From positions 1-21,231 of the forward strand of contig JAUVXU010000022.1 of NCBI GenBank assembly GCA_030603445.1: a stretch of 21,231 nt of DNA. The letters are read 5' to 3'. The notes beneath the pieces were generated by a model, which was given only the letters and a program-made list of their open reading frames with translations, was not told where the DNA came from and did no database searches. The stretch's first letter is position 1. Each line of letters starts with the position of its first letter. This document shows, piece after piece, positions 1-7,699 of the stretch. Position numbers and translations under genes: made by a program. The DNA comes from Methanomicrobia archaeon (GTDB lineage: Archaea; Methanobacteriota_B; Thermococci; Methanofastidiosales; NM3).

Positions 1-195
1 GCAGAGAAAGCTCCAAAGAAGAAGCCAGCAGCTAAGAAGCCAAAGAAGGCTCCAGAGGATAAAGCCCCTGCTGCAGAGAAAGCTCCAAAGAAGAAGCCAG
101 CAGCTAAGAAGCCAAAGAAGGCTCCAGAGGATAAAGCCCCTGCTGCAGAGAAAGCTCCAAAGAAGAAGCCAGCAGCTAAGAAGCCAAAGAAGGCT
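1..195 (+). repeat. 72-bp in-frame tandem repeat in the uS3 tail
   Basis: Two full copies (1-72, 73-144) and a 51-base partial copy (145-195) are identical at the nucleotide level wherever they overlap. Each unit encodes 24 residues rich in Lys, Ala and Pro. The array may extend upstream of the window. Perfect identity, including third codon positions, points to recent expansion by slippage or unequal recombination rather than old duplication. Confidence 0.97.
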
Positions 196-246
196 GCAGC
201 AGAGAGCCCTGTTACAGAAGAATTAGAAAAGAAAGGGGATGAATGA
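1..246 (+). CDS. rps3: 30S ribosomal protein uS3, C-terminal tail only (5' end outside window)
   Basis: Frame 1 is open from the first base to TGA at 244-246. It encodes about 81 residues made almost only of Ala, Lys, Pro, Glu and Asp, built from a 24-residue repeat, ending in a short acidic/basic tail. No folded domain is visible. The identity rests on position: in archaeal S10/spc clusters the gene directly before uL29 is uS3, and archaeal uS3 often carries a low-complexity charged C-terminal extension past its KH and C-terminal domains. The tail resembles histone-H1-like AK/P-rich sequences and is probably disordered and RNA-binding. The stop lies one base before the uL29 start. The assignment is by synteny, since the conserved body is not in view. 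Confidence 0.8.
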   Translation, partial: AEKAPKKKPAAKKPKKAPEDKAPAAEKAPKKKPAAKKPKKAPEDKAPAAEKAPKKKPAAKKPKKAAAESPVTEELEKKGDE

Positions 247-247
247 A

Positions 248-463
248 ATGGCTATACTTCGAGCTGACGATATCAGGGAACTTAGTCATGAAGATATGGT
301 GGCAAAAAGAAATGAGATTCGTTTTGAATTGGCGCGTGAGAGGGCACTATTGGCAACAGGTTCTGCGCCTGAGAATCCCGGTAGGATAAGGGAATTGAGA
401 CGAACTATTGCCAGAATTAACACAATTATCAATCAAACGAATGAAAAGAATAAGGAGAGATGA
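248..463 (+). CDS. rpl29: 50S ribosomal protein uL29
   Basis: This 71-residue protein is a large-subunit component near the peptide exit tunnel, where the uL23/uL29 platform receives SRP and the translocon. It begins MAILRADDIRELS, the usual archaeal uL29 opening, and consists of two charged helices, with the family's arginine-rich second helix (RIRELRRTIARINTII) near residues 45-60. An in-frame ATG nine bases upstream (239) lies inside the uS3 gene. I prefer 248 because it follows the uS3 stop and matches family N-termini. aIF1 starts seven bases after its stop. Archaeal uL29 is usually about 65-72 residues, so the length is normal. Confidence 0.93.
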   Translation: MAILRADDIRELSHEDMVAKRNEIRFELARERALLATGSAPENPGRIRELRRTIARINTIINQTNEKNKER

Positions 464-470
464 ATAAACA

Positions 471-818
471 ATGGCCGAAGTTTGCCCAAAATGTGGATTG
501 CCCAATGAATTATGTGTATGTGAGGAAATCGCTATCGAAGATCAACAGATAAAGATTTCTCTTGCACGACGACGATTTGGAAAACTAATCACAATAGTCG
601 AAGGATTTGATAAAGATATTGATGTCAAGGAATTAGGGAAGGAACTCAAATCACGATGTGCATGTGGTGGGACTATTAAAGATAATAAAATAGAACTACA
701 AGGGGATCACTCAAAAAAAGTGAAGCTTACTCTAATAGATATGGGTTACCCCCCAGAGATGGTCGATTTAGATGAATCGTGTAGTGCTAATAGGAAACGA
801 CGTAGACGTAATAGGTAG
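471..818 (+). CDS. sui1: Translation initiation factor aIF1 (SUI1/eIF1 family)
   Basis: aIF1 binds the small subunit near the P site and helps select the start codon. The 115-residue protein opens with a [14 protein letters not shown] stretch (Cys 5, 8, 15, 17; possible zinc knuckle, common in archaeal members), then the SUI1 fold: [10 protein letters not shown], a [18 protein letters not shown] segment, and a closing MGYPPEMV near residues 91-98. Archaeal homologues usually end a few residues later. Here the frame continues for about 17 more residues, ending in a run of Arg/Lys/Asn, because the last 47 bases also encode the start of Rnp1. The core identification is secure. Whether the basic tail has a function is unknown. 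Confidence 0.95.
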   Translation: MAEVCPKCGLPNELCVCEEIAIEDQQIKISLARRRFGKLITIVEGFDKDIDVKELGKELKSRCACGGTIKDNKIELQGDHSKKVKLTLIDMGYPPEMVDLDESCSANRKRRRRNR

Positions 819-1026
819 TAGCAATCCAGCATATATTGGAATTAAAGGCATAATTATTGATGAAACTACTAATATGATTATCATCGAGGATAAAAGAGGT
901 TTAATAAAGAGATTAATCAAAAAAAACATCATTATTGAAATTAATGGTGTTCAAATCGATGGCATGACATTGATAGGACGGCCCGAGAACCGTATTAAAA
1001 ATCGCATTAAAAGAAAATGGAGATAA
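772..1026 (+). CDS. rnp1: Ribonuclease P protein component 1 (Rpp29/Pop4 family)
   Basis: Rnp1 is a protein subunit of archaeal RNase P, which removes 5' leaders from pre-tRNAs. The 84-residue product has the Sm-like barrel signature: LIG near the start, [17 protein letters not shown] (about residues 16-32), a TNMIIIE strand and a final [15 protein letters not shown] basic region. Its place between aIF1 and uS17 is the standard archaeal one. The ATG at 772 lies inside the aIF1 gene in another frame; an in-frame GTG at 784 is the only close alternative and would still overlap. The N-terminus is short relative to many homologues, which begin some 10 residues earlier. Translation is probably coupled to aIF1. 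Confidence 0.92.
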   Translation: MNRVVLIGNDVDVIGSSNPAYIGIKGIIIDETTNMIIIEDKRGLIKRLIKKNIIIEINGVQIDGMTLIGRPENRIKNRIKRKWR

Positions 1027-1030
1027 TAGC

Positions 1031-1342
1031 ATGATGGGACTTAACATCGAAGAGCCAACAACTACCTGCAACGATAAGAATTGTCCATTCCACGGGCACT
1101 TGTCGGTACGGGGTAGATTATTTGATGCAGAGGTTGTTAGCGACAAGATGAGGAAATCTGTTGTCGTTAAGAGAGAACACACTAAGTTCGTGAAGAAATA
1201 CGAACGATACGAAAAACGAACCTCACGATTGACAGCACACAATCCCCCTTGCATTGACGCTAAGGTGGGAGATAAGGTCAAGATAGTGGAATGTAGGCCT
1301 TTGTCAAAAACAAAAAGCTTTGTAGTAGTCGGGGTGATATGA
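1031..1342 (+). CDS. rps17: 30S ribosomal protein uS17
   Basis: This is a primary 16S rRNA-binding protein of the small subunit. The 103-residue sequence has the archaeal/eukaryotic N-terminal extension with [14 protein letters not shown], then the OB-fold core: [35 protein letters not shown] and a [19 protein letters not shown] signature (about residues 78-96). GGAGAT at 1019-1024 serves as the ribosome-binding site. ATGs at 1031 and 1034 are both possible, changing the protein by one Met. The stop is followed one base later by the uL14 start, indicating tight coupling. Its length is typical for archaea. Confidence 0.95.
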   Translation: MMGLNIEEPTTTCNDKNCPFHGHLSVRGRLFDAEVVSDKMRKSVVVKREHTKFVKKYERYEKRTSRLTAHNPPCIDAKVGDKVKIVECRPLSKTKSFVVVGVI

Positions 1343-1343
1343 T

Positions 1344-1766
1344 ATGGCGAAGGGTGCAGGAGCGACTAGGGGTAGGTCCCCTATTAGGCCTGGCAGGGCG
1401 CTAACAACAGGGACCCGCTTGATTTGTGCTGATAACACAGGCGCAAAGGAACTTGAGATTATTGCAGTAATGGGTTATAAAGGCGTAAAGCGCCGTTATC
1501 CAAAGGCAGGCGTAGGCGACATGGTGTTCGTTTCAGTAAAAAAAGGAAAGCCCAATATTCGAAAAACAGTGGTCAACGCTGTAATTGTACGACAGAAGAA
1601 GGAATATATGAGGCTTGATGGAACGCGTATCAAATTCGAAGACAATGCAGCGGTTATAACAGGACCGGATGGAGTACCAAAAGGTTCTGAGGCTAGGGGC
1701 CCTGTAGCAAAAGAATCAGTCGAACGATGGCTTAAGATATCTGGTATATCCAGTATTATTGTATGA
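1344..1766 (+). CDS. rpl14: 50S ribosomal protein uL14
   Basis: uL14 sits at the subunit interface and contacts 16S rRNA and eL19. The 140-residue protein shows [24 protein letters not shown] (residues 23-46) and [26 protein letters not shown] (about 79-104), the two most diagnostic uL14 stretches. It starts with [10 protein letters not shown], as in many euryarchaea. GGTGAT just before the ATG, inside the uS17 3' end, gives coupled translation. Archaeal members are usually about 132 residues; the extra few residues are in the N-terminal region. The gene ends just before the uL24 start. Confidence 0.96.
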   Translation: MAKGAGATRGRSPIRPGRALTTGTRLICADNTGAKELEIIAVMGYKGVKRRYPKAGVGDMVFVSVKKGKPNIRKTVVNAVIVRQKKEYMRLDGTRIKFEDNAAVITGPDGVPKGSEARGPVAKESVERWLKISGISSIIV

Positions 1767-1776
1767 AGGTGATTAT

Positions 1777-2136
1777 ATGGTTACACATTCCCCAAGAAAA
1801 CAAAGAAAAAGGCTATACAATATGCCAAAGCATCACAAGCACTGCCTTCTTACAGCACGCATCAGCGACAGTTTGCGTGAAAAATATGGCGCACGATCCT
1901 TGCCTATACGAAAAGGTGACAAAGTCATGATAGAGCGCGGAGATTACGCGGGACATGAGGGTGAGGTCACTTCTGTTGATAAGAAAAATATGAGAATAGG
2001 TGTCGATGGCGCAAATATCGAAAAGACAGACGGTACTGAAAGATCATATCCAATTCATCCTTCAAAAGTTATGATTACAAACATCGATATTGGCGATGAG
2101 ATGAGAAAGAAAAGTATAGAGAAGAAGGGATGGTGA
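1777..2136 (+). CDS. rpl24: 50S ribosomal protein uL24
   Basis: uL24 is an assembly-initiator protein of the large subunit near the exit tunnel. The 119-residue product has the archaeal N-terminal segment (SPRKQRKRLYNMPKHHKH), then the KOW motif around IRKGDKVMIERGDYAGHEGE (about residues 45-64), ending in a Lys-rich tail. An upstream ATG at 1759 in the same frame lies in the uL14 3' end. I prefer 1777 because GGTGAT ends four bases before it and because MVTHSPRKQRK matches family N-termini. The eS4 start follows four bases after the stop. Confidence 0.95.
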   Translation: MVTHSPRKQRKRLYNMPKHHKHCLLTARISDSLREKYGARSLPIRKGDKVMIERGDYAGHEGEVTSVDKKNMRIGVDGANIEKTDGTERSYPIHPSKVMITNIDIGDEMRKKSIEKKGW

Positions 2137-2140
2137 GCAC

Positions 2141-2866
2141 GTGGGAAGAAAAGGCGATGGAAAGAGTCTGAAGAGGGCATATGCCCCAAGACAGTGGAAG
2201 ATCCACAGGAAAGAGAAAGTTTGGACAATAAAGAATAGGCCTGGTCCACACACCTCTGATCTATCCGTACCTATTACGTTTATTTTGCGTGATTATTTAG
2301 GGTATGCAAAGAACGTTCGCGAGGTGAAGAGGATACTTTCCGAGGGTTTGGTGCTTATCAATGGCAAAACCCGAAGAGACTACCGATATAGAGTTGGGCT
2401 TATGGATATTGTAGAGGTGCCACGAACTGAGGAATATTATCGTGTTCTCCCAAACTATAAAGGAAATCTTATCCTACATCCGATTACTAAAGAGGAGAAG
2501 AATAAGAAGCTCTACAAGATCAAAAATGTGTCACTTTTGAAAGGTGGCAAATATCAGCTTAACTTCCATGATGGTAATAACCTTATAACTGACACGAAGT
2601 TCAAGACATACGAAAGCATTATTATAGACGTTTCGAAGAACGAGATAATAGGATCGATTCCTCTTGAGGAAGGAAGTCTTGTATTCATTACATCTGGAAA
2701 GAATGTTTCGAAAGTTGGTAAGGTAGTGGGGATGCGCGAATTTGGCATGAATCCTGACACAGTGACTCTAGAATCACAGCAAGGAACATTCCAAACACTA
2801 AAAGACTATGTTATTGCTGTGGGAAGTAACGAGACCCCCACGATATCATTGCCGGTAGGTGATTAG
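2141..2866 (+). CDS. rps4e: 30S ribosomal protein eS4
   Basis: eS4 is an archaeal/eukaryotic small-subunit protein absent from bacteria. The 241-residue sequence follows family order: N-terminal [17 protein letters not shown], an S4-like RNA-binding region ([32 protein letters not shown] split over about residues 59-90), the central eS4 domain, and a KOW-like segment ([13 protein letters not shown], near 184-196). It starts with GTG at 2141, four bases after the uL24 stop, with GGTGAG at 2132-2137 as ribosome-binding site. MGRKG is a typical opening. The position between uL24 and uL5 is the conserved archaeal one. Confidence 0.96.
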   Translation: MGRKGDGKSLKRAYAPRQWKIHRKEKVWTIKNRPGPHTSDLSVPITFILRDYLGYAKNVREVKRILSEGLVLINGKTRRDYRYRVGLMDIVEVPRTEEYYRVLPNYKGNLILHPITKEEKNKKLYKIKNVSLLKGGKYQLNFHDGNNLITDTKFKTYESIIIDVSKNEIIGSIPLEEGSLVFITSGKNVSKVGKVVGMREFGMNPDTVTLESQQGTFQTLKDYVIAVGSNETPTISLPVGD

Positions 2867-2868
2867 AT

Positions 2869-3372
2869 ATGTCAATTATTACTCCGAGGATCCAGAAGGT
2901 AACGGTCCATATGAGTATTGGAGAGTCAGGTGAGCTTTTGCAAAAAGCTTCTACATTATTAGAAGAACTTGTGGGGCAAAAACCTGTTAACAGATTATCT
3001 AAAAGCACTAACAGGGATTTTGGCATCCGCAAAGGAGAACCTATAGCAGTTATGGTTACTTTGAGGGGAGACAATGCAGAGGCTTTCCTTAAAAGGGCTT
3101 TAGAAGGTGTCGAGAACAAGATTTCATCCGGCAATTTCGATACTTATGGAAACTTTGCGTTTGGAATACGTGAACATATAGACCTCCCTGGTGTGAAATA
3201 TGATCCGAAAGTTGGTATATTTGGGATGGATGTATGCGTAACCACAGAAAGAGTGGGTTACAGGATTTCTAGAAGAAAAGTACACAAAAAAAAGATTAAA
3301 CCCAAGTTCCGAATAACAACGGAAGAAGGAATTGAATTTATCAAAAACAAATTTGGAGTTGATATTGCATGA
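2869..3372 (+). CDS. rpl5: 50S ribosomal protein uL5
   Basis: uL5 binds 5S rRNA and contacts the P-site tRNA and the head of the small subunit. The 167-residue product has the typical opening [16 protein letters not shown] (about residues 6-21), [20 protein letters not shown] (about 37-56) and [20 protein letters not shown] (near 98-117), followed by a basic RRKVHKKK segment. GGTGAT lies a few bases before the ATG, in the end of eS4. Its stop overlaps the uS14 start (ATGA), so the two are probably translationally coupled. Length is normal for archaea. Confidence 0.96.
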   Translation: MSIITPRIQKVTVHMSIGESGELLQKASTLLEELVGQKPVNRLSKSTNRDFGIRKGEPIAVMVTLRGDNAEAFLKRALEGVENKISSGNFDTYGNFAFGIREHIDLPGVKYDPKVGIFGMDVCVTTERVGYRISRRKVHKKKIKPKFRITTEEGIEFIKNKFGVDIA

Positions 3373-3515
3373 AGGACAGTTCATTTGGAAAGGGAAGCCG
3401 GGTATGCAGGCGTTGTGGTAGCCATGGGCCTATTATCAGGCGTTATGGACTAATGATATGCAGGCGATGCTTTAGGGAAGTTGCTCCAAAAATAGGATTT
3501 AAAAAATACAGTTAG
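3369..3515 (+). CDS. rps14: 30S ribosomal protein uS14 (zinc-binding type)
   Basis: This 48-residue gene was translated by hand. The protein starts [20 protein letters not shown] and carries four cysteines at residues 13, 16, 31 and 34 in two CxxC pairs, the zinc ribbon of the C+ form of uS14, with the conserved [14 protein letters not shown] stretch (residues 24-37) between and after them. It assembles late in the head of the small subunit near the decoding region. The ATG overlaps the uL5 stop by four bases (ATGA). The TAG stop runs directly into the GTGAT ribosome-binding site of uS8. Archaeal uS14 is usually 50-56 residues, so this is a compact but complete copy. Confidence 0.95.
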   Translation: MKDSSFGKGSRVCRRCGSHGPIIRRYGLMICRRCFREVAPKIGFKKYS

Positions 3516-3524
3516 GTGATTATA

Positions 3525-3911
3525 ATGTTAAACGATCCTTTAGCCAATGCACTTTCAAACATTGCAAACAACGAAAATGTAAGAAAAACAGTATGCACAA
3601 TCCCTGCTTCAAAGATGATTGGCAATGTACTGCGCATACTTCAAAAATACAATTTCATTGGGGCATTCGAGTTCATTGACGATGGAAAATCTGGACAGTT
3701 CAATGTAGAGCTTATGGGTAATATCAATTCGTGCGGAGTTATCAAACCGAGACATGCGGTAAGTAAAGATGGATATGAGAACTTTGAAAGGAGATATCTC
3801 CCTGCAAGAGGGTTTGGCATCCTTGTGGTCTCTACTCCTGATGGAGTTATGAGCCACAATGAAGCACAGGAATCTGGAACCGGTGGAAGGTTGCTTGCAT
3901 ACATTTACTAG
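3525..3911 (+). CDS. rps8: 30S ribosomal protein uS8
   Basis: uS8 is a primary binding protein of the central domain of 16S rRNA. The 128-residue sequence begins [17 protein letters not shown] and ends with [20 protein letters not shown] followed by GGRLLAYIY, the archaeal uS8 signature. An in-frame GTG at 3516 is part of the ribosome-binding site GGTGAT (3515-3520) rather than a start; the ATG at 3525 is preferred from the site spacing and family N-termini. It lies between uS14 and uL6 as in other archaea. Confidence 0.96.
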   Translation: MLNDPLANALSNIANNENVRKTVCTIPASKMIGNVLRILQKYNFIGAFEFIDDGKSGQFNVELMGNINSCGVIKPRHAVSKDGYENFERRYLPARGFGILVVSTPDGVMSHNEAQESGTGGRLLAYIY

Positions 3912-3920
3912 GTGAGGACA

Positions 3921-4472
3921 ATGTTGGTAGAAGAGATTAGAGAAAAGATGCAAATGCCCGACGATGTGGAAGTGGAACTTAGTGGACACAATTTGAAGGT
4001 GAAAGGACCTTTAGGTACTAACGAACGAACTTTCAAGTATCCAAACGTCAGGTTGGAATCAAAGAATGGTTCTATCGCATTGATAGTAGATTATCCAAGA
4101 AAAGTCGACAAGGCCGCACTTTTCACAATAAAATCCCATATAACTAACATGATCGTAGGCGTTGAGCGTGGATACACTTACAAGATGAAGATAGTTTATG
4201 CACACTTTCCTCTTACTGTGAAAGTAAATGGAGATAATGTGATAATCGATAACTATCTTGGAGAGAAATATCCGCGCAACGCGAAGATAGTTAGTGGGAC
4301 GAAGGTAACTGTTAGTGGCGATGAGATAACTGTAAAAGGGATAAATAAAGAACATGTTGGTCAGACTGTCGGTAATTTGGAACAAGCAACCCGAGTTAAT
4401 AAGCGAGACCCACGTGTGTTCCAAGACGGCATATACCTAATCGAAAGAGATGGTGTTGGATTGAGATGGTGA
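3921..4472 (+). CDS. rpl6: 50S ribosomal protein uL6
   Basis: uL6 lies near the factor-binding site and the sarcin-ricin loop. The 183-residue protein has two similar alpha/beta domains. The first contains VELSGHNLKVKGPLGTNERTF (read in two parts around residues 15-36). The second contains the family's VKVNGDNVIIDNYLGEKYPR and ends in DPRVFQDGIYLIER near residues 161-175. A GTG at 3912 in the same frame directly follows the uS8 stop and looks like part of the GGTGAG ribosome-binding site, so I use the ATG at 3921. The eL32 start follows four bases after the stop. Confidence 0.95.
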   Translation: MLVEEIREKMQMPDDVEVELSGHNLKVKGPLGTNERTFKYPNVRLESKNGSIALIVDYPRKVDKAALFTIKSHITNMIVGVERGYTYKMKIVYAHFPLTVKVNGDNVIIDNYLGEKYPRNAKIVSGTKVTVSGDEITVKGINKEHVGQTVGNLEQATRVNKRDPRVFQDGIYLIERDGVGLRW

Positions 4473-4476
4473 GAAC

Positions 4477-5007
4477 ATGAGCGAAAGATTATTGAGATTA
4501 CGTAAGGAAGCTTCAAAGAAACGCCCAAAATTCAATAGGCAGGAAACGTGGAAGCTTAAAAAGTTTAAGAACAATCCGACGTGGAGAAAACCTAGGGGAC
4601 ACTCTTCTAAAATGCGCAGGAAGCTTAAGGGAAAGACGCCACTTGTAAGCATAGGTTACAGGGGGCCAAAAGATGTCCGAAATTATCATCCTTGTGGGTT
4701 GCCTGAGACATATGTTTCAAATATATCCCAGATCGATGGTGTGAAAGAGTCTATCATAAGGATAGCATCGTCTGTTGGAACACGAAAAAAAATAGAGATG
4801 GTCCTAAAAACCAAGGAACTAAATCTTAAAGTTGCAAATCCAAAAGTTAAATTTGTATACGTGGATTCTGTGGCTACTTTAGAACGATTTGAACCTATAA
4901 AGGAATTTATCTGTGAATATCGTCTTTCTAAAGTGGATGATGATATACAAAAACAGATTATGGATCGTGCCGATGAGCTAAATATATCTCTTGAAGAGGG
5001 GGCGTGA
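4477..5007 (+). CDS. rpl32e: 50S ribosomal protein eL32 with a long C-terminal extension
   Basis: eL32 is an archaeal/eukaryotic large-subunit protein. Residues 15-122 hold the family core: RPKFNRQETWKLKKF, WRKPRGHSSKMRRKLKGK, VSIGYRGPKDVRNYHPCGL, then RKKIEMVLKTKELNLKVANP, which is where most archaeal eL32 proteins stop. This protein goes on for about 54 more residues (123-176), forming a beta-like segment (KFVYVDSVATLERF) and an acidic helix. I do not recognise the extension. The reading frame and overlap with eL19 are intact, so it is not a sequencing artefact. Placement between uL6 and eL19 is standard. Confidence 0.93.
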   Translation: MSERLLRLRKEASKKRPKFNRQETWKLKKFKNNPTWRKPRGHSSKMRRKLKGKTPLVSIGYRGPKDVRNYHPCGLPETYVSNISQIDGVKESIIRIASSVGTRKKIEMVLKTKELNLKVANPKVKFVYVDSVATLERFEPIKEFICEYRLSKVDDDIQKQIMDRADELNISLEEGA

Positions 5008-5012
5008 AAGAT

Positions 5013-5474
5013 ATGAATCTAAGTGTGCAAAAAAGAATAGCTGCCCAGGTGCTTGATTGCGGAATAAACCGCGTATGGATAAATGTTGAGAAAGCAGATG
5101 AGGTCAGCATGGCGATTACCCGCGAGGATATACGAAGGCTTGTTGAGAAAGGCATCATTGTCAAGAAACAAGTCGAGGGAATCTCACGCCACAGGGCACG
5201 AAAGCGTCATGAACAGAGAAAGAAAGGCAGAAGACGCGGTCATGGGACTCTAAAAGGAGCAAAGTATTCCCGCGTTCCTCGAAAGAGGCGATGGATAAAT
5301 ACAATTCGTCCGCTGCGCAAGGAGTTAAAGGAACTGTATTCTGGAAAATTGATATCAACGCCTGTGTACCGTAAGCTGTACCGTATGGCAACTGGTGGAG
5401 CCTTCAGGTCTGTGGGATATATGAAATCATATATGAAAGACCGCGATATGATGGAAGGGGGGCGACAACTATGA
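5013..5474 (+). CDS. rpl19e: 50S ribosomal protein eL19
   Basis: eL19 is a long, mostly helical, strongly basic protein that forms intersubunit bridges. The 153-residue sequence opens NLSVQKRIAAQVLDCGINRVW, broken here as the classic archaeal N-terminus, with AITREDIRRLVEKGII following. Its central basic block contains RHRARKRHEQRKKGRRRGHG and a further PRKRRWINTIRPLRKELKEL helix. A GTG at 5004 in the eL32 end is in frame, but ATG 5013 gives the family start. The stop overlaps the uL18 start (ATGA at 5471-5474). Confidence 0.95.
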   Translation: MNLSVQKRIAAQVLDCGINRVWINVEKADEVSMAITREDIRRLVEKGIIVKKQVEGISRHRARKRHEQRKKGRRRGHGTLKGAKYSRVPRKRRWINTIRPLRKELKELYSGKLISTPVYRKLYRMATGGAFRSVGYMKSYMKDRDMMEGGRQL

Positions 5475-6052
5475 TAGGCCCACGTTATGCAGTACCATTC
5501 AGAAGGCGCAGAGAGGGAAAGACGGACTTCCGTTGCAGAAAGCGTTTGCTGTATTCTGGGAAATCGCGATTCGTAGTGCGAAAATCTATCAACCATATAT
5601 GGACACAAGTCATAGATATGAATGAAAAAGGCGACAATGTAATTGTTTCATCACATTCAAAGGAACTATCTGGACATGGTTGGAAGGGACCATGCTCAAA
5701 TACGCCTACTGCTTACCTGACAGGATACCTTTGTGGAATTCGTGCAAAGAAAGCAGGCATTAAAGAAGCAATACTTGACATTGGCCTTTATGACGTTGTC
5801 AAAGGGTCGAAGTTATTTGCATGTCTTAAAGGATTTGCTGACGCTGGAGTAGAAATACCCTTCGACAAATCTATTATTCCAAGCGAGGAGCGTATAAAGG
5901 GTCAGCACATCGTTGCTTATTACGAGGGATTGAGTGAAGAAGACCAATCTAAAAAGTTTTCAAAATATTTGAAGGAAAATGTCGATGTCACTAAAATTCC
6001 TGAGTTATTCGAAAAGACTAAAGATAATATTTTAAGTAATAAACAGCAGTAG
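5471..6052 (+). CDS. rpl18: 50S ribosomal protein uL18
   Basis: uL18 binds 5S rRNA with uL5 and forms the central protuberance. The 193-residue product has the archaeal opening GPRYAVPFRRRREGKTDFRC followed by RKRLLYSGKSRFVVRKS, then KGPCSNTPTAYLTGYLCGIR and AILDIGLYDVVKGSKLFACL, both diagnostic. The C-terminus is a charged helical tail typical of the archaeal/eukaryotic form. The start overlaps the eL19 stop. The uS5 gene begins nine bases after its stop, preceded by a weak GGGAT ribosome-binding site. Confidence 0.96.
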   Translation: MIGPRYAVPFRRRREGKTDFRCRKRLLYSGKSRFVVRKSINHIWTQVIDMNEKGDNVIVSSHSKELSGHGWKGPCSNTPTAYLTGYLCGIRAKKAGIKEAILDIGLYDVVKGSKLFACLKGFADAGVEIPFDKSIIPSEERIKGQHIVAYYEGLSEEDQSKKFSKYLKENVDVTKIPELFEKTKDNILSNKQQ

Positions 6053-6061
6053 AGGGATCAC

Positions 6062-6766
6062 ATGGCTAGAGAAGAAAGAAATAAGAAGGATAATCAAGTT
6101 AATGTTGATGATTCCTGGGTCCCAAAAACCGAATTGGGAAAAATAGTCAAGGAAGGGAAAATTAAAGATATTGGCGAGATATTCGAACGTGGACTTCAAA
6201 TCCTTGAAACCGAGATTGTCGATTACCTATTACCCGAACTGTCTGAAAGAGAGTATCAGGAAGTTCTATCTGTTAATATGGTTCAGAGAATGACCGATTC
6301 CGGCAGAAGGGTAAAGTTTGCCTGCATTGTTGTAGTTGGAAACAAAAATGGCTATGTTGGGCTTGGCAATGGCAAAGCCCAAGAGGTAGGCCCAGCCATA
6401 CGAAAGGCGGTCACGGATGCAAAACTCAACTTAATCCAGATCAAGCGAGGATGTGGGTCATGGGAATGCAACTGTGGTACAGCCCACACAATTCCTTTCC
6501 AAGTAAACGGCAGATCATCAAGTGTATCCGTATCATTGCTCCCTGCCCCTCGAGGCCTTGGGGTTGCAATGGGGGATATTGGAAAGAAGATGCTTAGCTT
6601 GGCAGGCGTAAAGGATGTGTGGTCACGTTCATACGGACAAACACAGACAACACTTAATCTTGCTACTTCAATTTTCAATGCATTAAAGCAGACGAATAAT
6701 ATAGTGGTCCAGCAGCGACATATAGAACGAATCGGAATAGTTTCTGGAAAGATAGGGGAGCAGTGA
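6062..6766 (+). CDS. rps5: 30S ribosomal protein uS5
   Basis: uS5 helps keep decoding accurate at the mRNA entry channel. The 234-residue protein has the double-stranded-RNA-binding domain ([20 protein letters not shown], about residues 71-90, then [15 protein letters not shown]) and the C-terminal domain with [20 protein letters not shown] and [15 protein letters not shown]. The Cys-rich [10 protein letters not shown] loop is a normal archaeal feature. The last bases overlap the ribosome-binding region of uL30. Length and order fit archaeal uS5. Confidence 0.96.
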   Translation: MAREERNKKDNQVNVDDSWVPKTELGKIVKEGKIKDIGEIFERGLQILETEIVDYLLPELSEREYQEVLSVNMVQRMTDSGRRVKFACIVVVGNKNGYVGLGNGKAQEVGPAIRKAVTDAKLNLIQIKRGCGSWECNCGTAHTIPFQVNGRSSSVSVSLLPAPRGLGVAMGDIGKKMLSLAGVKDVWSRSYGQTQTTLNLATSIFNALKQTNNIVVQQRHIERIGIVSGKIGEQ

Positions 6767-6771
6767 AAACG

Positions 6772-7233
6772 ATGAATAGATTGTTCGTTGTGAGAATAAG
6801 GGGCACTGTGGGTGTTCGAAAGAATATCAAGGACACACTTGATATGTTAAAGCTATCTAAAGTATCTAGTTGCGTTGTCATAGATGATAGGGACTCTTAC
6901 GTGGGTATGCTAAAAAAATCAAAAGATTATATAACCTATGGAGAAGCATCTCCCGAGATTATCAAGAAACTTATATTAAAATGGGGCAGGCTCCCAGGAA
7001 ACGAGCGCATTAGTGAAGCATATGTTAAAGAGAAGATCGGGCTTGATATTGATGAATTTGTACAGGCCGTAATGAACTTTGAGCATGAGATAGCCGAGCT
7101 AGGTATAAAAGATATCTTCCATATCCATCCCCCCAGGAAAGGTTATAAAAATATTAAAAGAGGATTTGGACAAGGCGGCTCGCTAGGTAACAGGGGTACC
7201 GAGATAAATGCTTTGCTTGAGCGGATGATATAA
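6772..7233 (+). CDS. rpl30: 50S ribosomal protein uL30
   Basis: The 153-residue archaeal-type uL30 begins MNRLFVVRIRGTVGVRKNIK and continues with DTLDMLKLSKVSSCVVIDD, the conserved core shared with bacterial uL30. Its longer C-terminal half (HIHPPRKGYKNIKRGFGQGG near residues 121-140) is specific to archaea and eukaryotes. An in-frame GTG at 6763 overlaps the uS5 stop; ATG 6772, preceded by an AGGGGAG ribosome-binding site, matches family starts. The uL15 ribosome-binding site follows directly after its TAA stop. Confidence 0.95.
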   Translation: MNRLFVVRIRGTVGVRKNIKDTLDMLKLSKVSSCVVIDDRDSYVGMLKKSKDYITYGEASPEIIKKLILKWGRLPGNERISEAYVKEKIGLDIDEFVQAVMNFEHEIAELGIKDIFHIHPPRKGYKNIKRGFGQGGSLGNRGTEINALLERMI

Positions 7234-7244
7234 AGGTGATTATA

Positions 7245-7691
7245 ATGATTAGGAAATCAAGAAAGATCAATAAATTGCGTGGATCGCGGACCTGTGGTGG
7301 TGGATGTTCCAAGAAAAGACGTGGTGCCGGACATCGCGGTGGTCGCGGTAATGCAGGTTCTGGAAAAGAAAAGAAGCAGAAGGCTACATGGTTTCAGAAA
7401 TATGAACCAAATCATCTTGGAAAATATGGATTCCAACGAGCTGACTTTCTACGTTCCGATCAGTCTGGCATAAACGTATCCTATATTGATCAGAACATCG
7501 ATTCTTTCATTTCCCAAGGCACTGCAGAATCAAAAGACGGAGAGGTCACACTTGATGTGACTAATCTGGGAATTCATAAAGTGCTGGGTTCAGGAAGAAT
7601 TACAAAGCCAGTAGTTGTCAAGGCGCCTATGTTTAGCGAAAAGGCGAAAATAAAGATTGAAGAAGCAGGCGGAAAAGCCATCACGTTTTAG
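7245..7691 (+). CDS. rpl15: 50S ribosomal protein uL15
   Basis: uL15 is an early-assembly large-subunit protein with an extended glycine/arginine-rich N-terminus that threads into 23S rRNA. The 148-residue sequence shows KLRGSRTCGGGCSKKRRGAG then HRGGRGNAGSGKEKK (about residues 10-45), a linker, and a C-terminal globular domain with VLGSGRITKPVVVKAPMFSE near 113-132. ATG 7245 follows GGTGAT by four bases; the GTG inside that site (7236) is in frame but is not a likely start. SecY begins eight bases downstream, the conserved uL15-SecY arrangement. Confidence 0.96.
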   Translation: MIRKSRKINKLRGSRTCGGGCSKKRRGAGHRGGRGNAGSGKEKKQKATWFQKYEPNHLGKYGFQRADFLRSDQSGINVSYIDQNIDSFISQGTAESKDGEVTLDVTNLGIHKVLGSGRITKPVVVKAPMFSEKAKIKIEEAGGKAITF

Positions 7692-7699
7692 GTGAAAAA

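Noticed and set aside
1-195. CRISPR-like regularly repeated array
   Set aside because: The repeats are directly tandem without spacers, keep an open frame and encode a Lys/Ala/Pro tail, so they are coding repeats.
913-1281. 122-residue minus-strand open frame
   Set aside because: It is antisense to rnp1 and uS17, both clear genes, and its sequence looks random.
2811-3134. 107-residue minus-strand open frame
   Set aside because: Antisense shadow of eS4 and uL5 with no family resemblance.
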